Shown: positions 43,501 through 53,400 of the stretch, one piece after another | How the letters are laid out: each line of letters starts with the position of its first letter | Position numbering within the stretch: position 1 is the stretch's first letter | Source of the DNA: Pristionchus mayeri | Lineage: Eukaryota > Nematoda > Chromadorea > Rhabditida > Neodiplogasteridae | DNA length: 64,000 nt | NCBI GenBank assembly: GCA_036245805.1 | Contig: BTRK01000002.1 | Span: 28,017,067 to 28,081,066 of the forward strand | Direction: 5' to 3' | Translations under genes and position numbers: made by a program | Notes under the pieces: generated by a model | Databases searched by the model: none | What the model saw: the letters and a program-made list of their open reading frames with translations, nothing else | What the model was told of the DNA's origin: nothing

Positions 43501-46500
43501 CCGCGCATTTGCGCAGAGATATCGAAAATTAAATGAGTTTCAATAACGCTGATTACGTAATTCTTCGCCTCCCCTCTTCCTCGCGCAGAAATACATCGAA
43601 AATAATTCGTAGCTCAGTCAAAGCTAGTTATAATACCATACATAGGGTACGAAAAATGATCCCCAGGTTAAGCTGCACATGCCTGTATAGTTCGCTTTGT
43701 TCCCCCGAACCTTATATTCGAAAACCAAAAAAACACCCTCTTAAAATATTAAGAACCTGTCTAGTTCGTAGGCATTGCAGTCATAGTGCAATTATCTTCC
43801 TCCTGCACAAATTTGAAGTCATTTCGATACTCGGCTCCAGAGTAATGACCGGAAAAGTAGGTAGTGCCTATATGCAGCATGGCTCAACCGATCGAAATGG
43901 TGCAAATTGAAGTTGCCCATCTTGATCAGCACCCTCGACAACCTATTTTCCCAAATTTTCGAAAATTTGATGTGCCAAGCATTTTCCGCTTCTTAGACAA
44001 CCGGCCTCCTATGTAGCGCGGAAATTGAAGAGCACGGACTGCCCTACTCAATGCTATGCACTATTAGTCAGTGAGATTCATCTCTTCAAAGAAATTAATT
44101 TTTGGAAACAAATTCCAGGAACTTTTGGAACACCCCAATAGTTACAGAGCTTTCTAATTCCCACGTTGTTTTTATGGACGCGCTTCGCAGGGTAGTCTAG
44201 AATAACCCCTTAGTTAGCGGCGTCCTTCGATTGCAGACCTGTTACATGAGCCAGTCGCCTAGTCCTGACGCTATCTCGAAACAGCCTGCCCCTAAAAAGA
44301 AAGTGAGCTTACATTTAGCTGGATATTGTTAAGAGCCAATAATACGAGCCGTCAGCTTTTTTCCCTGAATGTATCCCTCTTTGCTGTTGCAAACAAATGG
44401 ATTTCTAACAGCAATCCTTGCCTAATTTTCTAAATCTCAAACAGTTTGAAAATATTACGCAAAAATAGTTATTAATTGCATATTTAGGGCTTTCGAAGAG
44501 ACCAAACATTGAAAACACACAACTTCACAGGTCGGCTTCCGTGGCGTCTCGCCCTTCCTCGACGTGTACATCACCATCGACCCGAAGAACACGACGAGAA
44601 GAGTGCTTTCGGTGAGTGATCTTTGATCTTTGATCACAACCGCCTTCTTGAGTATTACCCATTCCGTTATCTCTCTGTGCCCGTACACGTGAGTAGAGTG
44701 AATGCTATAGCTCCCACACGCGTCTTTTGTTTTTACGTCGATCACTGTGTCTAGTTGATGTTTCATCTCGTATTTGCTATCCAGTCCTAGTTAGAGTTCT
44801 CTTCTTGGAAAATTGTTGACGCCTTTCCGTATATGTTTCACTGTATATATGTAGTTGACAAGCGTCTCTTTATTTAGATTAACTGAAACCTACCCGAATA
44901 ATTGACATAAATTTTCCAATAAGAGAACCCTAGTCCTAGTACAACAATGTCAAACGTAGTACACTCACAGTGTGATGCTGTTAGGATTTTTGATTCGACT
45001 GATCTTTGATCTTTATCCTCTTCAGCTGGATCAGGGCGGTCTCGGTCTCGGATCCTCAGCTAGAAACTACTATCTGAACACGACCAAGTACGCGAAGCAA
45101 GTGAACGCCTACAAGGAGTACATCTTCGAAAAGGCGAACTGTTTTAACCTGTTTTTTTTAGATATTTTATTTTTCAACATCGCAATCTCAGATTAATCAA
45201 TTTCCGTGCTTAGATTGTGGATTTACTACAAGCCTGAAACATAATATGGCAACAATAGAACATTTTCAGACTTCCCTCATCACGGAAGACTACGGAGCTG
45301 CGGTCTCGGAGATGGCGCTCAAGTGAGTTACGAAATTGATTTTCAGGTAATCCAAGAGTCGATTTCAGGTCAGACATAGAGGAGATCTTCAACCTGGAGC
45401 AGAAGCTGGCCGAGATCCTTCTGCCAAACGAGGACAGGAGGAACTACACAGAGATGCACAACGTGCGCAAGCTCAGCGAGCTGTCTACGCTATTCCCTCT
45501 GGTTAGCTGTTTCCCATCTCTATTCTTGTGAAATGAAAAACAACCACTGTTGATACGGCTGAATCCAGATTGAAGTGGTAGATATGCGCGCTCGTGATAT
45601 GTTTCAGAATCGGGAAAAACTGTGCGCCAGAGTTCACATCGATTAGTGGTTCCGAAGCAGTACAAAAAAATATTTTACTGATTTTGCAGATCGACTGGTC
45701 GCGTTACTTCAAGGCGCAGGCTCCATTCGACGTGCATTCGTACTTCGACACCGACCCCGACGTGATCATCTCCGAGCCAGACTTCCTCAAGAGACTCGCC
45801 ACCCTTCTCTCGTAAGCACGGTGTAATTGTGGGGAAACGTCGCCCTGTCAAAAATTGACAAGACACTCTAAAATTGCAATAATCGATCTTTGTGGTGTTT
45901 TTATGGGAAACGTCGCACTGCCGAAATTTCAACACGAAGAGCGAAATTAGTAAACGTCGCCCGTTGCAGCAACACCGAGCCGCGCATCGTCGCCAACTAC
46001 ATCATGCTGCGGTACTCGGGCAGTTTCGGACTGACCTACGACAAGCGATACGATGATGTTTACCATGTGAGTTATTGATTATTTGGCACGTTGCCAAGCA
46101 GATTCGAGACCGTCTCGCATTTCCATTCAAACTAACCTCTGTTGATCTAATTTATCACAGTTGGCCCCTCGTTCGCCCCAATTCGTTCTATTTGGATGAG
46201 TTTCACGAGTAATTCTTCACATAACGCTCACTCGACAGAGTGATGTGGTGAACAATAACATTTTAAAATCAATAATTTCAGAAGCTGGTCAAGGTCCTGC
46301 TTGGTAAGGACGACAAGTCGGAGAGGTGAGCAATTTCCAGCGAACTTTCCAATTCGCATTCTCAAACAGCTGCATAATCTGGAAGCTGAAGTAACAGAGA
46401 AACACTACATTCGTGATATTTTTCTCCACTAAATATCGATTACAAAGATAGGGAGGAGACCCTATTGCAGATGGAAAGATTGCGTGGCTGCGGCGCAGGG

Positions 46501-49325
46501 CAAGATGGCCTACGCCTCGAGTGCACTCTACGCCGAGAAGTACTTTGATAAGGTACTGTAGCTAGAGGTTACGGTAGCATCTACTGTAGCACTACCGTGT
46601 TCGAATCAGTTCTCGATCTGTACTATCTACCGTAATCTCTCGCAGAGCGCTAAGGCAACGACGCTCGCGATGATCGACGAGATCACGGCAGCCTTCAACG
46701 AGATGCTCAAGGACAGCACCTGGATGGACGAGCAGACGAAGAAGGTGAGGGCGACGATTACTTGCGACACGCAATGGAAATTTCGACTAGAACTGGAAAT
46801 GGAACTAGAACGACTGGAAATGATATGGTGTGGTCGACGAATCACAATGATGACAATTTATAAATGGTGAAGTCGACGTTTCCCAGGAAGCACTCGAGAA
46901 AGCAACGAATATGATCCGACTGATCGGCTTCGCTGACTGGGTGCTGGACGAGGACAAGCTGGACGAGTGGTACGAGAAGGTGAGGAGAGGGAAAAGTCGT
47001 CAGCCCGGGCTGCACTCGATGCACCATCAACCACACCACCTTTCAGCTCGACATTAGTGCGACGGACACACTGGAGGCAATGGTGGAGAAGAGCCATCGA
47101 TGGAGCAACGACTTCTCTTACAGGAGACTGCTGGAGAAGGTGAGGTTGTGTGTGGTGTGGGAAACGTCGTCCGTGGTGCGTCGGCAGTAATGGTCGTCCT
47201 CCAGGTTGATCGACACGAATTCACCACCAACTCGGCTACCGTCAACGCCTTCTACTCCAGCATCAAGAACGGAATCAGTGAGCTATTTCATAATTTTTGA
47301 AATGCAGTAATGGAACTATCATTTTTGCTAAAACACATCATACACCAATGAAACGTAATTGTAATTTCTCATTTCAAAGCAAAGAAAAGTAATCATACAA
47401 TCAATTAATTGTCTATTTATTGTTATAAAATTTTAATTAATTAATCCCTCAGTCTTCCCTGCGGGCATCCTGCAGCCGCCCTTCTTCTCTCCTGACTTCC
47501 CCAAGGCGCTGAACTACGGAGGAATCGGAGCTGTGATCGGACACGAAATCACACATGGATTCGATGATCTAGGTGAGAAGAGGGGAGATCAAAGATCAGG
47601 AATCGAGAAGATAGTATTGAGCACCATGGCACTAGGTCGGATGAGATCTATGACTTCATGGAGCCTTTGATATATCAAGGACGGCTTTACGCCGTATATC
47701 TCATCCGACCTAGTGCCGAGCACTAGACATTCTCTGAATGTCGATTTACTCATCTGCAATCGATATTCAACGTAATCCTTCAAATTCAGGCAATCAATTC
47801 GACGCCTCGGGAAATCTGCACGAGTGGTGGCAGCCACAGACGAGGAAGGAATTCGAGAAGAGGGCGCAGTGCATCATTGAGCAGTACGGGAACGAGACGG
47901 TGAGTGATTATGAAGCATGAGATAGGGATGGATTCGTAAGAAAAGGTCTCTTCATTCTGCGTGCTCTCTCGTCGATCAGATGGGCGAGATAGCACGCAGA
48001 ATGAAGACAGGCATTTCCTGCGATGCCATGGTATTTAGCTAGCATCTTTAGTTTAGAACTGCTCATTGATATTATCACTCTTACGCTCTTAAAGCTCGGA
48101 ATACTCTAAACAATGCACCGCTCTAAAATGAATAGCATTAGTTGGAAACAATTCCGAGCAATTCTAGTGACATTAAAATGTAACCTCTCTACACTGCAGC
48201 CAGCCTTGTTAACGACTTGTTAACCAGCCTTGTTAACGATAACGATTGTTAACTTATTAAAGTAATTGGAAAAACTGGCAGATCCGTCGATCTGAATGCC
48301 TGAAATTGAAGGATTGCGGTAGTCGAGTGTGAATCTTGCAGATCCCCGAGATCGATATGAATCTGAACGGGAAGTTGACGCAGGGAGAGAACATCGCCGA
48401 CAACGGAGGGATAAAGGCTGCATACAGGGTTAGATCCTCTTCCTTTTTAAATTTTTTTTGATTTCGATAATTTCTTCCGGTATCGCTTTCGAAGAAGTCG
48501 TTCGATATTTGCTAGATGTCTGAAACTCAAATGAAACTAATAAAACCCTTCAACAATAGAAGAACGCGAGACGATAGGTTCTCTTTCAACACTTTCTATT
48601 GAGCTTTTCGACTATTGCTCGACTGATATTTGAGAAAATTCGACGATACAAAAGATAAATAAATTAATAATTAAAATAAATAACTCGTAGGCGTACTCCT
48701 CGTACCTCGCTAAGCACGGCGCTGAACCCCGTCTGCCTGGAATGACGCAGATCACGAACGAGCAGCTGTTCTTCATTGGATACGCACAGGTGCGAATTCA
48801 ATTTCACAGATTTTGGAATCAAAAGAAGGGTTTGCTTAGGTTTCATCAAGCTGTAGTAAACCTGCAAGCACATATTTTTTCAATATCGCAATGGGGAAGA
48901 GTCTGAAAAACTAACTGTCAGAGAAGGAAGCAGTCTCAGCTCGCTGACGATTGAAAGAGTCTGTAGAACACTGACCTACTTACAAATTGAAAATTCATTA
49001 CTGTATTTTTAGGTTTTTTTTAGAAAGGTCGTTGTTAGGGAGGAATGTGATTTTTCAAGCATCAATAAAACGTGATTGCAGACGTGGTGTAACAAGTACA
49101 AGCCGGAGGCTCTCACCAACACGGTCCTCACTGACCCCCACGCGCCCGGAAAGTTCAGAGTCGAAGTCGTCGCCAAGAACCAGAAGGAATTCGCTGCGGT
49201 AGGTCACTATTTTTATTCAAGAACTGCAAGATACACTTCTGATTCAAAATGATTGTCTATTCCAGGCTTTCAACTGCCCCGCAGGGTCTAAGATGAATCC
49301 GGAAGATAGATGCGCTGTCTGGTAG
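40529..49325 (+). CDS. Secreted neprilysin-like M13 metallopeptidase
   Basis: Twenty-four exons: 40529-40666, 40959-41032, 41170-41225, 41344-41407, 41514-41577, 41626-41709, 44531-44611, 45026-45133, 45270-45322, 45369-45501, 45690-45811, 45970-46066, 46282-46325, 46471-46552, 46646-46744, 46887-46979, 47047-47139, 47205-47277, 47453-47572, 47790-47899, 48342-48428, 48691-48789, 49082-49198, 49266-49325. They join in phase to 716 residues. A cleavable signal peptide (about 1-22) replaces the membrane anchor usual for neprilysins. Hallmarks of family M13: [14 protein letters not shown] near the start, VNAFYSS, the zinc site HEITH (550-554), GENIADNGG with the third zinc ligand Glu612, and C-terminal CAVW. 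M13 enzymes cleave short extracellular peptides, such as neuropeptides. The intron after exon 8 needs a GC donor (GCGAAC at 45134). Intron 6 is 2.8 kb long because of nested transposons. Confidence 0.95.
42405..42890. mobile_element. Tc1-type MITE nested in the mariner element
   Basis: The element is palindromic along most of its 490 bases. Ends read TACAGTACGTGCTAATCGCC and its complement, that is CAGTACGTGC...GCACGTACTG flanked by TA on both sides, as for Tc1 superfamily insertions. Arms include GAATTCTCCGTAAAATTT and ATCAATATTTTGAATTC. A TACCGTAATC pair sits near the centre. Confidence 0.75.
43031..44035. repeat. 1-kb palindrome inside the mariner element
   Basis: Arms of about 490 bases meet near 43530. 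Examples are GGTACGAAAAATGATCCCCA on one arm with its complement on the other, and GAGGCCGGTTGCC near 43060 against GACAACCGGCCTC near 44000. It may be the long arms of the mariner element itself rather than a separate insertion. Confidence 0.7.
44237..44302 (+). other. Candidate 66-base cassette exon of the neprilysin gene
   Basis: Between neprilysin exons 6 and 7, a GATTGCAG acceptor and an AAA/GTGAGC donor bound exactly 22 open codons in phase 0 ([20 protein letters not shown] plus two Lys). Inclusion keeps the reading frame. Joining exon 6 directly to exon 7 is also in phase and matches the M13 fold better, so it would be an optional exon. It begins 86 bases after the end of the mariner element. 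It could be fortuitous. Confidence 0.35.
44793..44934. repeat. MITE, TTATTGGAAAATTT family, copy 3
   Basis: TTAGAGTTCTCTTCTTGGAA at the left and TTTTCCAATAAGAGAACCCT at the right, with GTATATGTTTCACTG and AACTGAAACCTACCCG half-sites within. Located in neprilysin intron 7. Confidence 0.7.
47628..47717. repeat. ATGACGTCAT MITE, copy A6, full length
   Basis: GGCACTAGGTCGGATGAGAT at the left and ATCTCATCCGACCTAGTGCC at the right are exact inverse repeats. The centre holds the family's TTTGATATATCAA core. This copy shows both family termini most clearly. It lies in neprilysin intron 19. Confidence 0.8.
47946..48007. repeat. GAGAGAG-core hairpin element
   Basis: GTCTCTTCATTCTGCGTGCT at the left pairs with AGCACGCAGAATGAAGACAG at the right around CTCTCGTCGATCAGATGGGCGAGAT-type sequence. 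Related hairpins or halves: 11540-11575, the inner arm ends of 31161-32460, 63329-63395, and one cut by the window end at 63943. Confidence 0.6.
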
Positions 49326-49335
49326 ACCTCATTGT

Positions 49336-49427
49336 AGGAACTACGTCGGAATGTGGGCTATGAAGTCCTGCCGATTTTGATATTCAAAGGCGGCATGACG
49401 TCATAGTTCGCATCCGACCTCGTACCT
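49336..49427. repeat. ATGACGTCAT MITE, copy A7, in the 3' UTR region
   Basis: GGAACTACGTCGGAATGTGG at the left and GGCATGACGTCATAGTTCGC then ATCCGACCTCGTACC at the right, around a TTTGATATTCAAAGG core. The right half is well preserved, the left half diverged. It should be transcribed as part of the neprilysin 3' untranslated region unless polyadenylation occurs earlier. Confidence 0.7.
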
Positions 49428-49969
49428 CATTGAATTCACTCGTCACCTCTCCCTTCCCTGTTGACTACATCATATCCCCCATATTCCACATACAAATTCA
49501 AGCGGGTACTAAAGTATCGAAGACCATACATTCATTATATTTCAATTATTTGAACTGAGCGATGCATTTCGTGGTGTAGGCAAGATGTTGTGCATAATAA
49601 CTGACGAAAAGCTAGTAAGTAATCTCGAATCGGACCTCTTCCATTGTTCCACTTATTCTTTGTAATATGTAAAAATTTAATCAAGTAATCTTGTGTGGTT
49701 CGTGTGTAGCACTATCAATAAGATGGCATTAAACTAGACCAGAAATCTATCTCGTCTCTTGGCGGCTGGAATGGCAACCTACGGGGAAGCACTCTAAACA
49801 ATTTCATTCACGCAATTGCACGTTCTACTATTGTAATGACTGATCTTCTCAGATTTCAAGAGTTCGTATTCAGAATTAAATCGAGAGTGATAAAAAAGAT
49901 TATTTCGAAATAAGGCCAAGCCTGGGCCGTTCGTATGGGTCAAATTTGGTTGACAATCTGTTGACAGTC

Positions 49970-50167
49970 ATGTCGAAAGAACTCAAAAATATTAGAATGA
50001 ATAATCTACCGCACATCCATGTGAAACTTACCGAACTCATCTTTTGTGCAAATCAAATCGAAAAGATACAAAAGCTCGTTGTAAATACGCATTTTTTCTG
50101 TGACAGTATGGCATCAAAATTAGCGATCGTAAAATCAATTTTAGTGGAGGAAAACGGAAAATTGTAA
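49970..50167 (+). CDS. Possible small coiled-coil protein, unrecognised
   Basis: A 65-codon AT-rich frame starts MSKELKNIRMNNLPHIHVKL and continues with a heptad-like pattern of Leu, Ile and Val (IEKIQKLVVNTHFFCDSMAS). The frame is open upstream to 49946 without an ATG. The composition resembles short helical adaptor proteins, but I cannot name a family. It may be a decayed exon or chance. Confidence 0.25.
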   Translation: MSKELKNIRMNNLPHIHVKLTELIFCANQIEKIQKLVVNTHFFCDSMASKLAIVKSILVEENGKL

Positions 50168-50466
50168 TAAAGACTCCATTCTTCATCTCTCGCCTCCCCT
50201 CATTTCCACTCTTCGTTCTTCTCTGGCGCGGTCGACGCGCGCTTCTCCTCTTCTAATCCTCGTTAAAATGGTTGGAATTAATCTAATTTTCCGAAATCGT
50301 GAGGATTGGGTACTGGATGCTGTCCGACCCTCTTCCATCGAAGTCCCCAGCGCCGACCAATGATTCCTTGCTAACTCTAAAGACTCGCTACCCTTCACTC
50401 TTGGTGCCTAAGCATATGGCATCCCTCCGAAATGCATAGATGTATATTCAATATTAACTTAAACAG

Positions 50467-53400
50467 GTGGCAAACGTGTTGTATCCAGTAGAGGGCGAGT
50501 CGCACTGCTATAAAGTGCCCCAGCGGACAGTGAAACACGGCAAGGCGAGAGAGCAGTATCGAGCACCCCGTGAGTCTCATTATTTTTGTTATTTAAACGG
50601 GAGGGATTCTCGCGAGCGATTGACGCGCCATCGCGCTGGGACTCGTATTTTAAAGGAGGACTAATGGCAAAGTTCAACTTTAGACCCATTCATAACCCCC
50701 TCTTAACGATTGAACGCTCCAAAAAATACATTAATTTATCTACTCTCAACAGCGTTATGATTAGTTGGCTGAGTGCCATGGACGCTTGAAGCTCAGGGAA
50801 GTGCGCGAAGATTTTTCAAAAGACGGGAAGCGAACCCGCAACCTTCCGATCATGTGACAGCTGCTCTACCACTGAGTTAAGCTACCGATGGACCTCTACC
50901 GCCTAGCTCGCGCCATGATCCTTGGAGGGTGGAAGCTCCCACACACTTTTTTTATCGATGTGGCTACTTTGCCTTTAGTCCCCCTTTACGGAAATATATT
51001 GAATTACATTTTCCAGGAAACGGTGGTTTCATGTACGATCTCGACGGAAAATTCAAGGTAATCCATGCGCTTTTTGAGTTTGATCTTTGATCTTTGCTGC
51101 TCAGACCGTGGAAAACATCGACAACTTGTGCACCTCACTGGAGGATTGCAAGCGTGAGCAGATTATTTTCTTAGAATCTTCGATGCTGTAATATTATCTA
51201 ATTTTGTAATTTAGTATACGTCAACGAGATGTGAATCTCTTACTTTCCAGGATACTATTTGTAGATACTTATTATAATATGTACTGAAGTACATAAATCC
51301 TTGATCTTTGATCTCTCTCTCTCAGTCTACGATCCCGTCCATCCTCGTCACGTCTCTCTCAACGATTGCATCGACGACGTCCGCCCCGATTTCTGCCTCG
51401 CCTTCACCGCACAATTCGTGCTTCCCCTGAAACTGGAGGTTGGCATGCCATTTTGTCGGGTATGAAGACGAGGTAAAGACTTGTTTGCATTCGGGTTGGA
51501 TATTCGGAGTTCATTGCGACATCGCAATCTTTTTTTATTTCATCGGAATTCGGAATACGTGAGGGGGAGAGAGGCGAGTGCTGCGTCGCGATGAACACCA
51601 ATTACGTCTAGAATAAGCAGTCACATTGGGAATGGTACAATCGAAAAAAGAATAGATAATTTTGATCACCCTACATTCGCAAAATGCCCAATGGTATACT
51701 ATCCAAAGATGGTAATCCACCCATGCTCGCAGGCGACAGGTGAGTTCGTCGAGAGTGAGCCTATCGCCCTCTACCACGATTACGTCCTCTGGGGATGCAC
51801 GATTCGCCTGACGAGAGATAAGGGCGAGTTGGTGTTTGATCGTCCGGATGACCTAGATCTCCCTTGTAGATGATGAGTTCTCGCTGTCGCTGAGACGCCT
51901 GGACGCGCAGGTTGGAGGAACAGGCAGGCATGGTGAGGGGAAATATTAGAGCAACTCAGAATTGAATAATGTTTACCTTTTCGATTTTCTTTTTCCTTGC
52001 AATAAATTCAATGTATACATTTTTTAAAACTATTTAATTATCAATTAATTAATTGAAATATTGATTGCAGGATTTTCCGATTCTGCTTTCACCGAGATGC
52101 CCTCTCCACGCATCGTTGAGGCTGATCTGTTCCTCTTCCAGAAAGACAAGGAAGAACAGCCGACTGAGTGTCAGTTTTTCACGTCAACTAATTAATTTTT
52201 TTGGACAGAAACCTGTGCATTCTACACACACTCAAGCTATCATTCATTTTGAAAAGCTCTAACAAATTGATCTTTGATCTTTCAGTCGATCTACGATACA
52301 CATACGATGGATGTGGATCTCTCGCCGTGCCCAAGTGCTTCACTGAGGAGGAGTTGAGACATTACAGAGGTGCTATTCGAACTTTATAAGTTTCTTGAAA
52401 CACAGATGTTTTTCTTAGAAAATGTAAAAAGAAACAGGGGGATTATGATACTTCAAAATTTTGCGTGTTTTTCTGAGAATATTGACTGATTCCTCTCTGC
52501 GCCTCGTCATTCCTCGATCATTCTTCTCACTCGCCTCCATCATCGATCTTACTCCGTATGTTATATTTACAAAAATATATTAATATAAATGATTATATCT
52601 TTTCGACTGAAATTGTCTATAACATCCTGTGGCATAGACTAAACGATAACAAAATAGGAAATACAAGCGATGTTCTAGGAAATGTACATTCCCGATGTAA
52701 TAATATATCCACCTTCCGTGGGTGGCGTATCCTGTCTTTGCAAGCAAAGTCAACAGCTGAGTGAATTTTGGCAAAACATCAACTCAATGAAAGGAGTGAG
52801 ATCCTACTACACAAAACAATCAGTTCAATAAAAGCCCCGTGATCCAAAATTCTCTCACTATGTTTATAAAAATAATTAATCTACATTATTTTGTTATTAA
52901 TATTTATTATAACATAGTGACAGAGATTGTCAAAAATTGTGAGAGAATTTTGGCTGTTGATCACGGGACTTTTATTGAACTGATTGTTTTGTGTAGTAGG
53001 ATCTCACTCCTTTCATTGAGTTGATATTTTGCCAAAATTCACTCAGCTGTTGACTTTGCTTGCAAAGACAGGATACGTCACCTTCCCGCGGAAGGTGGAT
53101 CTCGAGACTTTTATTGACGCGGAGCGAGTGATTTGTTTCCGTGATTACCGATTTCTGTCTACAAGCCTTGAAATGATAGTGATGGGAAAGCATTAACAAA
53201 ACTAGGGGCTTTTTGCTATTTCTCGTGGTCAGAATCTGTTGAGATAGTTGTACCATCCTCCTCCCTTTTATAATTCGTCGATTTTGGAAGCATTAACAAA
53301 ACTAGGGGCTTTTTGCTATTTCTCGTGGTCAGAATCTGTTGAGATAGTTGTACCATCCTCCTCCCTTTTATAATTCGTCGATTTTGGAAGCATTAACAAA

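Larger units (their letters stand above)
41902..44151. mobile_element. Mariner-type non-autonomous element, 2.25 kb, with nested inserts
   Basis: The ends are inverted repeats, TATTGGGGTGTTCCAAAAGT then TCCTGGAATTT on the left and the complement on the right, bounded by TA. The first bases match the TIR of the element at 965-1790 (TTGGGGTGT). No transposase frame is present. Inside lie a Tc1-type MITE (42405-42890) and a long palindrome (43031-44035). It occupies intron 6 of the neprilysin gene. Confidence 0.75.
49326..50466. other. Neprilysin 3' flank and intergenic spacer
   Basis: It begins with an ATGACGTCAT MITE only 11 bases after the neprilysin stop codon. A small AT-rich frame lies at 49970-50167. 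The first exon of the next gene should lie near the end but is not resolved; ATG at 50268 opens 14 codons to a GTACTG donor at 50310 that would join exon 50467 in phase 0, without other support. Confidence 0.45.
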
